From DASPSR01 sp035516175 (GTDB lineage: Bacteria > Nitrospirota > UBA9217): 64,000 nucleotides of DNA. The DNA lies in NCBI GenBank assembly GCA_035516175.1, contig DATJAO010000063.1, forward strand, positions 1 to 64,000. Reading direction: 5' to 3'. Shown here one piece after another: positions 44,818 to 53,922 of the stretch. The notes under the pieces were generated by a model, which was not told the DNA's origin, did not search any database, and worked only from the letters and a program-made list of their open reading frames with translations. Both the position numbers and the translations under genes were made by a program. Each line of letters begins with the position of its first letter. Position 1 is the stretch's first letter.

Positions 44818-47139
44818 ATGAAAAAGGACCCAAAAGAACTCTACTTTGCGCAGAACATACCCATACCCGAAACTCCGGTGCCCACCGGAGACGTAAAGCC
44901 CTGGCAACAGACGAACGTCATCGGCAAAGCGGTGCCCCGTGTCGATGCCTATGAGCGGGTGAGCGGCAAGGCGGTCTATCCCTCGGACGTGGTCTTGGCT
45001 GACATGCTGTACTGCGCCATCCTTCGCTGCCCGCATCCTCATGCCCTTGTCAAGGATGTGGACGTGAAAGAGGCCGAAAAGATGACCGGCGTTCGCGCCA
45101 TTCTTACCGGCGCAAACAAAGAAGCCGATGTCCTGTGGCCCTGGTCAACGGACGTAAAAACGAAGATTTTCGATCCCCACTGCCGCTTCGAGGGCGAGGT
45201 TGTCGCTGCCGTTGCTGCGGAGACCTTGTATCAGGCATGGGACGCTGTCCGGGCCATCAAGGTGAAGTACGATGTGCTCCCTTTTATTTCCGATGAGCGC
45301 AAGGCGCTTGAGCGCGAGGCTGCGCTGGTGCATGAGAACGGGAACAAGGTCAAAACGGACAAATATGAGCGGGGCGACATGGCAAAGGGGTTTGCCGAGG
45401 CCGATGTGGTGCTCGAACATACGTACCGGAACGAGTGCGAGATCCAGACGCCCCAGGAACTGCACGGCGGTGTGGCAAAGTGGGACGGCGACAGCCTCAC
45501 GATCTGGGAATCAACCCAGGGGGTGTTTGCGGTCCAGGCGCGGGTCGCGGAAGTGCTGCGTCTGCCGCTTGCGAAGGTTCGCGTGATCGGGCATTACATG
45601 GGAGGCGGATTTGGCAGCAAGCTGCAGGCTGACAAAGCCACCATCATCGCAGCGCTGCTCGCCAGGAAGACCGCGCGTCCGGTCAAGATGGTCTTCTCCC
45701 GTGAAGAGACCCTTCTCGCCGCCGGGAACCGGCCTCCGGGCACGATGAAACTGAAAGCAGGGGTGAAGAAGGACGGCACGCTCACGGCGCTCGAATTCAC
45801 GGGCACCGGAGCGAGCGGCGCCTATCCTGCGGGCGGCACGGCGCTCATGGATTGGCTGGTGCGCGATCTCTACCTCTGTCCCAACGTGCGCACCGAGACC
45901 ACGGACGTGTATATCAACGCGGGGCCTGCGCGTCCTTTCCGCGCTCCCGGCCACCCGCAGGGCGCTTGGGCGCTCGAGCAGATGCTCGACAGCTTGGCCG
46001 AGGCCATCAAGATGGACCCTGTTGACCTGCGGCTGAAGAATATCCCGACCTACAGCCAGGCGAGGCCCGGCAATCCTCCCTACACCACAACAGGGCTCAG
46101 GGAGTGCCTGGAGAAGGGGGCCGAGGCATTCGGATGGAAAGAGGCGCTCAAAAAGATGGCCGAGGCTCCCAGGGCCGGGCATATTCAGAGGGGGGTGGGC
46201 GTGGCAAGCTGCCTCTGGTTCGCCGGCGGCGGCAATCCTCCGTCCACGGTGATCGTGAAGCTCTTTTCCGATGGAAGCGCTAATCTCAATATGGGCGCGA
46301 GCGACATCGGCACCGGCACCAAGACCGTGATGGCCATGGTCGTGGCCGAGGAGCTGGGAGTAAAACCCGAGGCGCTCCAGATCGAGAATGCAGACACGGG
46401 CACGACTCAGTACGCCACGCCGAGCGGCGGCAGCAAGACCGTGCCGACGGAAGCACCGGCAGTCCGCGCTGCGGCGATCAGCGTCAAGAAGCAGCTCTTT
46501 GAGCTGGCGGCTCAGGATTTGAAGACCGATGCAGGGGACCTGGAGCTTACCGACGCAGAGCTTGTATCCGTGAAGGACCCGTCGAAGAAGATCAAATTAA
46601 CGAATGTTACGGGCCTGAAGAAGCGTGGGGTACTCGTGGGGGTGGGATACCGGGGGCCGAACCCCGAGGGCAAGGTGGTGAACCCGTTTGCCGCCCAGTT
46701 TTGCGAAGTAGAGGTAAATATGAAAACCGGTGAGGCCAGGATCATCCGCTTCCTGGCCACCCATGACAGCGGCCGGGTGATGGACCGGCTTACCTTCGAT
46801 AACCAGGTCTTCGGCGGAATTGTCATGGGGATCGGGTTCGCCATGACCGAGGCTCGTATCCTCGACAAGAACCAGACCGGCAAGATGGTGAACAAAAGCT
46901 GGCATGAATATAAGGTGCCTACTGCCCTTGATGTTCCTGCGGACATGGTTTCCCTTCCCGTGGAGATCGTGGACACAGAAGCGAATACCACGGGAGCCAA
47001 AGGTCTAGGCGAGCCGGTCACGATTCCCACGGCAGCGGCCCTTGCGAACGCGATCTTCCACGCCACGAGAGCTCGCGTTACCGAAACGCCTATGAGCCCC
47101 ATGGTGCTGAGCAAACTATTCGCGCAAACGAAGCATTAA
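44818..47139 (+). CDS. Molybdopterin-binding large subunit of xanthine dehydrogenase-family hydroxylase
   Basis: The 773-residue subunit has the aldehyde oxidase/xanthine dehydrogenase a/b hammerhead domain and two MoCo-binding domains. Motifs include IGHYMGGGFGSK, RPFRAPGHPQGAWALEQM, GASDIGTGTKTVMAMVV and, near the end, KGLGEPVTIPTAAALANA with the catalytic Glu. The CO dehydrogenase active-site loop AYRCSFR is absent, so this is an aldehyde- or heterocycle-oxidising enzyme rather than CoxL. I choose the ATG at 44818 over the GTG at 44806. Its TAA stop (47137-47139) lies inside the right end of the downstream IS remnant. It forms a complex with the subunits encoded at 43652 and 47886. Confidence 0.9.
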   Translation: MKKDPKELYFAQNIPIPETPVPTGDVKPWQQTNVIGKAVPRVDAYERVSGKAVYPSDVVLADMLYCAILRCPHPHALVKDVDVKEAEKMTGVRAILTGANKEADVLWPWSTDVKTKIFDPHCRFEGEVVAAVAAETLYQAWDAVRAIKVKYDVLPFISDERKALEREAALVHENGNKVKTDKYERGDMAKGFAEADVVLEHTYRNECEIQTPQELHGGVAKWDGDSLTIWESTQGVFAVQARVAEVLRLPLAKVRVIGHYMGGGFGSKLQADKATIIAALLARKTARPVKMVFSREETLLAAGNRPPGTMKLKAGVKKDGTLTALEFTGTGASGAYPAGGTALMDWLVRDLYLCPNVRTETTDVYINAGPARPFRAPGHPQGAWALEQMLDSLAEAIKMDPVDLRLKNIPTYSQARPGNPPYTTTGLRECLEKGAEAFGWKEALKKMAEAPRAGHIQRGVGVASCLWFAGGGNPPSTVIVKLFSDGSANLNMGASDIGTGTKTVMAMVVAEELGVKPEALQIENADTGTTQYATPSGGSKTVPTEAPAVRAAAISVKKQLFELAAQDLKTDAGDLELTDAELVSVKDPSKKIKLTNVTGLKKRGVLVGVGYRGPNPEGKVVNPFAAQFCEVEVNMKTGEARIIRFLATHDSGRVMDRLTFDNQVFGGIVMGIGFAMTEARILDKNQTGKMVNKSWHEYKVPTALDVPADMVSLPVEIVDTEANTTGAKGLGEPVTIPTAAALANAIFHATRARVTETPMSPMVLSKLFAQTKH

Positions 47140-47731
47140 CATCCTCCCCGGCCTCGGGGCCGAGGATTCCCGAATCAGGCTCTGCATCTCCTGAGAGTCA
47201 AGACTGATTCTGTTTGCAGATGCGGCAGAGATGTTTGCCGCGTCCCCGGTTCATGGACTGATGCAGATGTCCTGGTTTTTCTCCGGGCGAACCGGTTGAC
47301 TGCAGGCTGTGCCAAGCAGCCACACCTCCAAAAACCACCTGTTGGTTTCGGGAGATGCCTTTTATACAGAGGCGCTAATTATGACGCCACAGATTTTTGC
47401 TAAACCGTTGTTCTCAAGGTTTCCAACATTGGTCGTTGGGTACCGCGAGCATATGCATCGCGAACTGTAGATTTAGCGAAACGCATGGTCTGGCGTCATA
47501 GTTATTTCCTTGACGGCAGAAGTTTTACCCGGCAACCTTCTTGCCGGAACCGCATACTTACGGTTTCAAAGAACAAAACAGGGTTGGTTTCCCTACAGTG
47601 CGACTACCTCAAATGTATCTGATGATTTATTATTCGTCAAACAGAAAGGAGTGGCCTAACAATGCATCCAACCATGTTAGGTCGGCGCCTTATATCCGGC
47701 CCTCAAGAGACGGGGTTTACGGCGTGAAAGG
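47136..47731 (-). mobile_element. IS200/IS605-superfamily element with structured RNA block, no nuclease ORF
   Basis: The 596-bp element, read on the minus strand, starts with the same left-end hairpin as 44341-44377 (here 47690-47722), preceded by TTAT, and ends in the right-end hairpin and GGATGTTAA at 47136. From about 47591 to 47136 it is a close inverted copy of 1-456. No open frame encodes TnpA, TnpB or IscB; the frame at 254-514 in the other copy has a stop here. It lies between the Mo and FAD subunit genes. The shared ends suggest that one transposase could have moved both the tnpB-type and the RNA-only elements. Confidence 0.78.
47355..47591 (-). ncRNA. Structured RNA block, second copy (omega-RNA/HEARO-like)
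   Basis: This is the minus-strand counterpart of 1-235. The outer helix TGACGCC/GGCGTCA is perfect here, and the inner GCTAAA/TTTAGC and CGCGA/TCGCG helices and the 7-bp hairpin are kept. Base changes between the copies fall mostly in loops or keep pairing. In this copy about 140 bases separate the left end from the RNA block. Confidence 0.5.
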
Positions 47732-47749
47732 ATAATAATACAGCACCTT

Positions 47750-47850
47750 GGAACCGCGAAGACGAAAGGGATGCAAAGTTTTTCTATGAACTAAAAAAAA
47801 TGAAACCATTGGCTCTCTTCGTGCTCTACGCGTCTTAGAGGTAAAAATAC
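47750..47850. repeat. Imperfect intergenic palindrome
   Basis: CGCGAAGACGAAAGG (about 47756-47770) and CTCTTCGTGCTCTACGCGTCTT (about 47816-47837) are rough inverse arms around an A-rich centre. Compare 34168-34258. Confidence 0.35.
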
Positions 47851-47885
47851 AGCGTTATTTTTTGTGCAAAGTGGAGGGGCTCCCC

Positions 47886-48860
47886 ATGCTGACCAACTTT
47901 TCCTACATCCGTCCGAAATCGCTGAAAGAAGCCGTGAAACAGCTCTCCTCCGAAGGGGCGGGGCTTTCTGCCGGGGGAACGGACCTGCTCGGATGCCTTC
48001 GGGACCATGTTTTCGATATTAAAAAAATGGTGAGCATCAGCGGTCTCAACGACCTGCGGGGCATCAAAAAGAACGCCGACGGAAGCCTCCGCATCGGCGC
48101 ATTGACCACGATAGCCGAAGTGGCAGAGAATCCGCTCGTGAAGGAGAATTACCCTGCCCTGGCGCAGAGCGCCCTCGAGGTGGCAAGTCCGCAACTCCGG
48201 AACCAGGGCACGATCGGCGGCAACCTCTGTCAGAAGCCGCGGTGCTGGTACTACCGGGGTGAATTCCATTGTATTCGAAAAGGAGGACAAAAGTGTTTTG
48301 CCGTGACGGGCGAAAACCAGTACCACTGCATCCTCGGCGGTGGCCCGTGCTTCATCGTCCACCCCTCGGACACGGCGCCTGCCCTTGCGGCCTTTGAAGC
48401 ATCTGTCCGCATCGTAGGTCCCAAGGGCACGAGGACAGTGACCGTAGAGAATTTCCATGTCCTGCCGAGAATTGATGTGCACAGAGAAACCGTGCTCGGC
48501 CCCGGTGAGATCGTCACGGAAATCATGCTGCCGGCTGCGCAGGGATTAAGGAGCTCCTACCGCAAGGTCCGCGCCCGAGCCTCCTGGGATTTTGCCCTGG
48601 CAAGCATGGCCCTCGCGATTCAGTTCAACAACGATGTGGTCGCGAAAGCTCGTGTGGTATTGGGCGCTGCAGCCCCTGTGCCATGGCGTTCAAGGGAAAC
48701 AGAAAATGAAATCCTTGGCCGGCAGCTTGACGCGGATACCGTATCAAAGGCCGCAGAGGCTGCAGTCAGACAGGCGCAGCCACTTCAGTACAATGATTAC
48801 AAGATTCCACTCTTTCGCGGCATGATCGAGGAGGAACTTTTTGCGATCAGGAAAACATGA
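47886..48860 (+). CDS. FAD-binding, 4Fe-4S subunit of xanthine dehydrogenase-family hydroxylase (PaoB-like)
   Basis: The 324-residue subunit has the FAD-binding fold (SAGGTDLLG, then QGTIGGNL) and the C-terminal CO_deh_flav_C domain (ASWDFALASMALAIQF...ARVVLGAAAPVPWRS). Between them it has CQKPRCWYYR...FHCIRKGG..CFAVTGENQYHCILGG, a Cys-rich insertion that in E. coli PaoB binds a 4Fe-4S cluster. It transfers electrons from the 2Fe-2S subunit to an acceptor. I choose the ATG at 47886, seven bases after GGAGGGG. The IS remnants mean it may no longer be cotranscribed with the other two subunits. Confidence 0.9.
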   Translation: MLTNFSYIRPKSLKEAVKQLSSEGAGLSAGGTDLLGCLRDHVFDIKKMVSISGLNDLRGIKKNADGSLRIGALTTIAEVAENPLVKENYPALAQSALEVASPQLRNQGTIGGNLCQKPRCWYYRGEFHCIRKGGQKCFAVTGENQYHCILGGGPCFIVHPSDTAPALAAFEASVRIVGPKGTRTVTVENFHVLPRIDVHRETVLGPGEIVTEIMLPAAQGLRSSYRKVRARASWDFALASMALAIQFNNDVVAKARVVLGAAAPVPWRSRETENEILGRQLDADTVSKAAEAAVRQAQPLQYNDYKIPLFRGMIEEELFAIRKT

Positions 48861-48944
48861 TAAATCCCTTGATTTATGATCATCGAAGGCGAAGTAGTCT
48901 GATAGCAGCACCCCATTGTATGCTCAGCTTTCTGGAGGACGATA

Positions 48945-49601
48945 ATGAAAAACACTTCTTTTCTCCTCGCGTCATCGCTCGTGGCCGTTTCACTCCTGTG
49001 CGCCACGGTACCCTTCGCGGAGACACAAACGCCGGTACAACTATTGAAGCCGCAAGTGGACGGGGGGAGACCACTCATGCAGGCACTGAAGGACAGAGGT
49101 TCTTCCCGTTCATTCAGTACTGAAAAGCTGCCTCTCCAGGTGCTTTCGAATCTTTTGTGGGCGGCATTCGGGATAAATCGGCCTGACTCGGGAAAGCGGA
49201 CCGCGCCCTCAGCAGTGAATTGGCAGGAGACCGATATCTATGTTGCTACTGCCGACGGTCTTTACCTCTATGATGCTAAGGCGCAGCAGTTACAGCCAAT
49301 TCTTTCTGAAGATATCAGGGCCATGACCGGTACTCAGCCATTCGTGAAAGAAGCGCCGGTCAACCTCATCTATGTGGCGGATTTTTCGCGCATGGGTACG
49401 GCGTCAAAGGAAGACAAAGATCTTTATTCAGCTGCTGATACCGGCTTTATTAGCGAAAATGTTTACCTGTTCTGTGCTTCCGAGGGGCTGTCGACCGTTG
49501 TGCGCGGGTCTATAGACAAGTCATCGCTTGCCAAGGTGATGAAACTTCGACCTGACCAAAAGATCATTCTCGCTCAAACTGTCGGATACCCGAAGAAGTA
49601 G
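48945..49601 (+). CDS. Exported SagB/nitroreductase-like protein
   Basis: The 218-residue protein has a Sec signal peptide (about 1-25) and a nitroreductase-like fold of the SagB/ThcOx subgroup: RPLMQALKDRGSSRSFSTEKLPLQVLSNLLWAAFGINRPDSGKRTAPSAVNWQ is the FMN-binding start, and AADTGFISENVYLFCASEGLSTVVRGSID the second half. Exported forms occur next to Mo hydroxylases and DUF362 proteins in several anaerobes. An AGGACGATA-type site precedes the ATG. The DUF362 gene follows after 18 bases, so they are probably cotranscribed. Confidence 0.82.
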   Translation: MKNTSFLLASSLVAVSLLCATVPFAETQTPVQLLKPQVDGGRPLMQALKDRGSSRSFSTEKLPLQVLSNLLWAAFGINRPDSGKRTAPSAVNWQETDIYVATADGLYLYDAKAQQLQPILSEDIRAMTGTQPFVKEAPVNLIYVADFSRMGTASKEDKDLYSAADTGFISENVYLFCASEGLSTVVRGSIDKSSLAKVMKLRPDQKIILAQTVGYPKK

Positions 49602-49619
49602 AGACAGGTCTTGTGCGCG

Positions 49620-50618
49620 ATGAACAGGCGTGAGTTCTTGATCACCGTTGCTGCAAGCATGGTCTCGGCCGCGGCAGGGCGAGGAGGAGAGGAGGCAGTG
49701 GCTGGGAAGGCACAGAGAAACCCTCAGCGCGGAAAAGCAAAAGTTTCTCTCGTCAGGACATCTGAGAGGGCGGCGGGGATCAAAAGGGCAATCGATCTCC
49801 TGGGGATAAACCCCGTGAAGGGACAGGACGTGCTGCTCAAACCGAACTTCAACACCGCAGATCCGTTCCCGGGCTCAACCCACAACGACACCCTAACGCA
49901 TCTGATACTCCATCTCCATGCTAGGGGCGCAAAGAGCATTACCCTCGGAGAACGAAGCGGCCCCCCTAACACAGCAGACGTCCTGAAGGAAAAGGGGATC
50001 TATGATCTGTGTAGGAATCTCAGCGTGGGCCTCATCAATTTTGAAGAACTCCCTCCAGAGGATTGGGTTCGGATAAATCCGGAACAGAGCCACTGGATGA
50101 ACGGTTTTGATGTGGCCAAGACCGTGCTCCATTCAAAGTGCATCGTCACCACCTGCTGCCTCAAGACTCACGGCTACGGAGGAGTCTTTACCATGTCCCT
50201 GAAGCTCTCTGTGGGATTCACCCGCAAGAGGAACATGACTGAACTCCATACGTCGTTTCTGAGCATGCGGAAGATGATCGCCGAGGTAAACCAGGCCTAC
50301 ACGCCGTCACTGATACTCCTGGACGGTATTGAGGCTTTCGTGGATGGGGGCCCCGGGAAGGGCACGAGAAAGAGGGGCGATGTCATCATCGCAGGGAGTG
50401 ACCGGATCGCTATCGATGGGGTGGGGCTAGCCGTCTTAAAAGAGTTGGGCAGCAACAAAGCTATCATGGAGAAAAGGATTTTTGAGCAGGAGCAGATTGC
50501 GCGCGCCGTTGAACTGGGCCTGGGCGTATCCCGGCCCGAGGACATTGAAATTGTAACGGACGATGTTGACGGCAGGCGGTATGCGGAGCGTTTGAGGAAG
50601 ATCCTGGGACAAGGCTGA
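49620..50618 (+). CDS. Tat-exported DUF362 protein
   Basis: The 332-residue protein starts MNRREFLITVAAS, a twin-arginine signal. It contains a DUF362 domain (about 45-310): VLLKPNFNTADPFPGSTHNDTL, GAKSITLGERSG, CIVTTCCLKTHGYGGVFTMSLK, and LLDGIEAFVDGGPGKGT. DUF362 proteins often accompany iron-sulfur clusters, but no ferredoxin motif follows here. The product acts in the periplasm. The start ATG at 49620 is preferred over the TTG at 49611. It lies 18 bases after the SagB-like gene; the pirin gene follows after 149 bases. Confidence 0.8.
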   Translation: MNRREFLITVAASMVSAAAGRGGEEAVAGKAQRNPQRGKAKVSLVRTSERAAGIKRAIDLLGINPVKGQDVLLKPNFNTADPFPGSTHNDTLTHLILHLHARGAKSITLGERSGPPNTADVLKEKGIYDLCRNLSVGLINFEELPPEDWVRINPEQSHWMNGFDVAKTVLHSKCIVTTCCLKTHGYGGVFTMSLKLSVGFTRKRNMTELHTSFLSMRKMIAEVNQAYTPSLILLDGIEAFVDGGPGKGTRKRGDVIIAGSDRIAIDGVGLAVLKELGSNKAIMEKRIFEQEQIARAVELGLGVSRPEDIEIVTDDVDGRRYAERLRKILGQG

Positions 50619-50767
50619 AGTAGGCGTCCTGCAGCACGAGGATCATGTAGCCCCGATCATGAGCCTGAAGATAATTGGCCTTAAAACCATCAGCATCTTA
50701 CTCATGAGCGTCGCATTCGGACCATACCGGAGACAAATTCCCAGGCAGGATTCAGCAGAGGTCATCC

Positions 50768-51676
50768 ATGGCAATAATCAGAAAGATCCAAAAAGTGATC
50801 AAGAGCAAACCCACACTCGAAGGTGCAGGCGTGCACTTGAAGCGCGTTTTCGGATACAGCGAGGTCCCGTTGTTCGACCCCTTCCTTCTGCTTGACGATT
50901 TCCGTTCGGACAATCCCGAACACTATATCAAAGGATTCCCCTGGCACCCTCATCGCGGGATCGAGACGATCACCTATGTCCTCAGGGGCGACGTGAAGCA
51001 CGGCGACAGCATGGGGAACAAGGGGGTCATTTCCTCTGGCGACACGCAGTGGATGACGGCGGGCAGCGGCATCATACATCAGGAAATGCCCAAGGGAGAC
51101 GCTGGCGGAGTCATGGAAGGCTTTCAACTCTGGGCTAATCTCCCGAAATCCCAAAAGATGATGGACCCCCGCTACCGGGACGTAAAGAGCGAACAGGTCC
51201 CTGAGGTGGAGCTGGAGAATGGTACGAAAATTAAAATTATCTGCGGCACGGTGGATGGCAAGCAGGGTCCGGTCCGGGACATCGTGATCGACCCGGAATA
51301 CCTCGATGTGTCGGTTCCTGCCAGGTCCGAATTGATTCACAGGACTAAGCGGGGGCATATGGTGTTTGCCTACGTCATAGGGGGGAAGGGCCTCTTCTGC
51401 AACGAGAAGGACCCCTACGCTTACGATGTAGGGGGAGTAAACTATTTCGACATGCAAAGAGAACCCTTCGTGCAGAACGGGATGCTCGTTCTCTTTGGCG
51501 ACGGCGACCAGGTGACGGTGACGACGCAGAGCGATGCCGTACGCTTCCTGCTCATATCGGGAAAGCCGATTAAAGAGCCCGTAGCCTGGTACGGCCCGAT
51601 CGTCATGAATACAGAAGAAGAGCTGCGGATCGCTTTTGAAGAATATCAAACCGGCTCGTTTATCAAGCACCGTTGA
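50768..51676 (+). CDS. Pirin family protein (bicupin)
   Basis: The 302-residue protein is a bicupin with the pirin metal-site motif HPHRGIETITYVLRG (His ligands) and the second cupin region HQEMPKGDAGGVMEGFQLWANLPKSQKM with conserved His/Glu. The C-terminal pirin domain shows FLLISGKPIKEPVAWYGPIVMNTEEE. Some pirins act as quercetinases, others as redox-sensing cofactors. GAGGTC precedes the ATG. Single gene. Confidence 0.93.
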   Translation: MAIIRKIQKVIKSKPTLEGAGVHLKRVFGYSEVPLFDPFLLLDDFRSDNPEHYIKGFPWHPHRGIETITYVLRGDVKHGDSMGNKGVISSGDTQWMTAGSGIIHQEMPKGDAGGVMEGFQLWANLPKSQKMMDPRYRDVKSEQVPEVELENGTKIKIICGTVDGKQGPVRDIVIDPEYLDVSVPARSELIHRTKRGHMVFAYVIGGKGLFCNEKDPYAYDVGGVNYFDMQREPFVQNGMLVLFGDGDQVTVTTQSDAVRFLLISGKPIKEPVAWYGPIVMNTEEELRIAFEEYQTGSFIKHR

Positions 51677-51768
51677 ACGTAAAATTTAAGGAAAAGAGCT
51701 TCACCCCGTTAGGGGAAACGAGTTCAAATAATCTATCCTCCACACCATGCCGACCTTCACCCCGTCAT

Positions 51769-52302
51769 TCAATCGTCCCTGTGCCTTTCCATCATACCGC
51801 CTCTTCCATAGCCGTGTTCAGGACCACCACGCTCTCCCCGGTCGTGACCCTCGCTGTAGCCTCTTCCCCTTTCATGCCTGTCCCAGTATTTTTCGCGCTC
51901 CCATGTTCGCCAATTTGCCCTGACCGTACTGTAGGGCATGCGTCCGTATCCGGGAGGGACGCGCCGGTAATAGGGCGGTAATCCACGAAGACCAGGAGGG
52001 ACCTTCCCAACGGCGACAGTACCCCACGGTCCGTTATATCCGGCGGATATGAACCACTGTCCTCGGTAAGGGCGATACCAGTACCCGTGATAAAAGAAAA
52101 TATCCACGCCCACATCAGGTGGATAATACACATAGGTACCAGGAATCACGATCATGGCAGGCGGTGCCGATATGACCAGCCCGGGCAGGGGGATCGTGAC
52201 GTTTACATTTACCCCGGCATTGCTTTTCAACGGGGAAAGAAGACTGAACACCAAGAGCATGCTACTCACACCTATTGCAGTGAATATCTGTTTCTTCATC
52301 AT
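51769..52302 (-). CDS. Exported protein with YWYRPYRGQWF motif and Gly/His/Arg-rich tail
   Basis: The 177-residue protein has a signal peptide (to about NAG), a conserved strand-rich middle (YVYYPPDVGVDIFFYHGYWYRPYRGQWFISAGYNGPWGTV) and a low-complexity C-terminus rich in Arg, Gly and His. Proteins with this middle motif recur in Geobacter and Nitrospira relatives; function unknown. GAGGAGGTGGC precedes the ATG at 52302; the adjacent ATG at 52299 is possible. Confidence 0.65.
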   Translation of the reverse strand: MMKKQIFTAIGVSSMLLVFSLLSPLKSNAGVNVNVTIPLPGLVISAPPAMIVIPGTYVYYPPDVGVDIFFYHGYWYRPYRGQWFISAGYNGPWGTVAVGKVPPGLRGLPPYYRRVPPGYGRMPYSTVRANWRTWEREKYWDRHERGRGYSEGHDRGERGGPEHGYGRGGMMERHRDD

Positions 52303-52620
52303 GCCACCTCCTCGAACTCGTAAAACAATAGATTTTTTTCGCAATTCTGAGATCTATGACTGCATTCTGATATTTTGACACCTACGCAGAAATTTCGTTG
52401 AATCAGACAACCGGGCAGGATTTCAAACACTGGAAGACAAACGCCTTTATTTTTTTTGATATGATTCCAGGTGTATCCTTTTAAATTAAGGTACACTTCC
52501 CTTGGAAGCAGCGAATAGTGAGCGTATAAGGTCAGTAATACTTTTTCCCGAGTCACGTGATCAGGCCCACGAATCGAACCATAAATTTGCGCTATGATCT
52601 ACATAGTAAAGGAGATCGTC

Positions 52621-53850
52621 ATGACTGACGAGGCTTTAATGCGCATATTAACGATCAACAGCGGGTCTTCCAGCATCAAATTCTCGCTCTACCGCATGGG
52701 CAGCATTGAAACGCAGATGCTTTCAGGAAGCGCGATAGGCATAGGCCTCGCTTCTGGCCTCTTCCACACCACGGATGCTGAAGGAAAGACGGAGATCGAA
52801 AGAAAACTCAGGCTGCGGGACCATGGTGCGGCTTTGCATGAGATAATCAACTGCTTGCAAAGCAACGCGGTTGACCGTGATGTGGATGCTGTGGGCCACC
52901 GCCTGGTGCATGGTGGGAGCGCATACGCTGAACCGCATCTGATTACCGCCGGAGTGTTGACCGCGCTCGAGGGGCTGGTTCCTTTTGCGCCTGACCATCT
53001 CCCGCATGAGATCGGTGCCATAAAAGAATTCACCCGTTCCTATCCGGGCCTGAAGCAGGTCGCCTGCTTTGACACCGCCTTTCACCGGACCATGCCTGAG
53101 GTAGCACAGCAGTACGCACTTCCCCGTGAGATCCGGCAGCATGGAGTTTTGCGGTATGGTTTCCATGGCCTGTCCTATGAATACATCCTGAGTGAACTCC
53201 GGAAAAAAGAAGGACGGGAAGCAACGGACGGCAGGGTGATCATTGCCCACCTTGGAAACGGGGCGAGCATGGGCGCTTTCCGACACGGTAAAAGCGTGGA
53301 CACAACTATGGGGTTCACCCCTGCCGGGGGGCTAGCGATGAGCACGCGTTCGGGCGATCTGGACCCGGGAGTTATCGTTTACCTTCTCAAGGACAAAGGC
53401 ATGGACGCCGCCGCTGTAAACCGCATGGTAAACAACCAGGCCGGACTCCTGGGCGTATCGGGCATAAGCTCGGACATGAAAGTGCTGCTGGATGAGGAAA
53501 CAAGAAATCCGCATGCAGCTGAAGCCGTGGAGCTGTTTTGTTACCAAGCCAGGAAGTTCCTGGGCGCCCTCTGCGCTGTGTTAGGCGGGCTGGATACGCT
53601 GATCTTTACCGGTGGCATCGGAGAAAACGCGCCGCCAATTCGTGAGCGCATCTGTAAGGACACGGAGTATCTGGGCATCCGTTTCGATAAAGATCTCAAT
53701 CGGGGAAATGCCTCCATAATATCCCGGAACGGGAGCTCAGCCGTCGTTCGCGTAATGAAAACCAACGAAGAACTTATGATTGCCCGTCACACTTATGATC
53801 ACATCAAGAATACAACAGATGCCGCAGTCCTTAAGCAGAAGATACAATAA
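52621..53850 (+). CDS. ackA: Acetate kinase
   Basis: The 409-residue ASKHA-fold kinase interconverts acetyl phosphate + ADP and acetate + ATP. Visible are the N-terminal ILTINSGSSSIKFSLY, VGHRLVHGGS, CFDTAFHRTMP, GFHGLSYEY, the phosphate/catalytic HLGNGASMGAF, STRSGDLDPG and FTGGIGENAPPIRERIC. I choose the ATG at 52621, five bases after AAGGAGAT, over the one at 52594. The phosphoketolase gene follows after 72 bases; together they turn xylulose 5-phosphate or fructose 6-phosphate into acetate and ATP. Confidence 0.95.
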   Translation: MTDEALMRILTINSGSSSIKFSLYRMGSIETQMLSGSAIGIGLASGLFHTTDAEGKTEIERKLRLRDHGAALHEIINCLQSNAVDRDVDAVGHRLVHGGSAYAEPHLITAGVLTALEGLVPFAPDHLPHEIGAIKEFTRSYPGLKQVACFDTAFHRTMPEVAQQYALPREIRQHGVLRYGFHGLSYEYILSELRKKEGREATDGRVIIAHLGNGASMGAFRHGKSVDTTMGFTPAGGLAMSTRSGDLDPGVIVYLLKDKGMDAAAVNRMVNNQAGLLGVSGISSDMKVLLDEETRNPHAAEAVELFCYQARKFLGALCAVLGGLDTLIFTGGIGENAPPIRERICKDTEYLGIRFDKDLNRGNASIISRNGSSAVVRVMKTNEELMIARHTYDHIKNTTDAAVLKQKIQ

Positions 53851-53922
53851 GCCGTACGTCCATTGCAAACACGGGCAACCGCATGACGTACACAAGTCAA
53901 GGCATCCATACAGGAGGTCCCT

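Noticed and set aside
45511..47114. Antisense frames inside the Mo subunit gene.
   Set aside because: Shadows of a GC-rich coding gene; no domain.
44818..47139. CO dehydrogenase large subunit (CoxL).
   Set aside because: The AYRCSFR active-site loop is missing; the corresponding region reads RPFRAPGHPQG, so it is another member of the family.
1..47731. Composite transposon bounded by the inverted elements at 1-456 and 47136-47731.
   Set aside because: IS200/IS605 elements move as single strands and do not form composite transposons by inverted copies. The 46 kb between them is ordinary chromosomal content.
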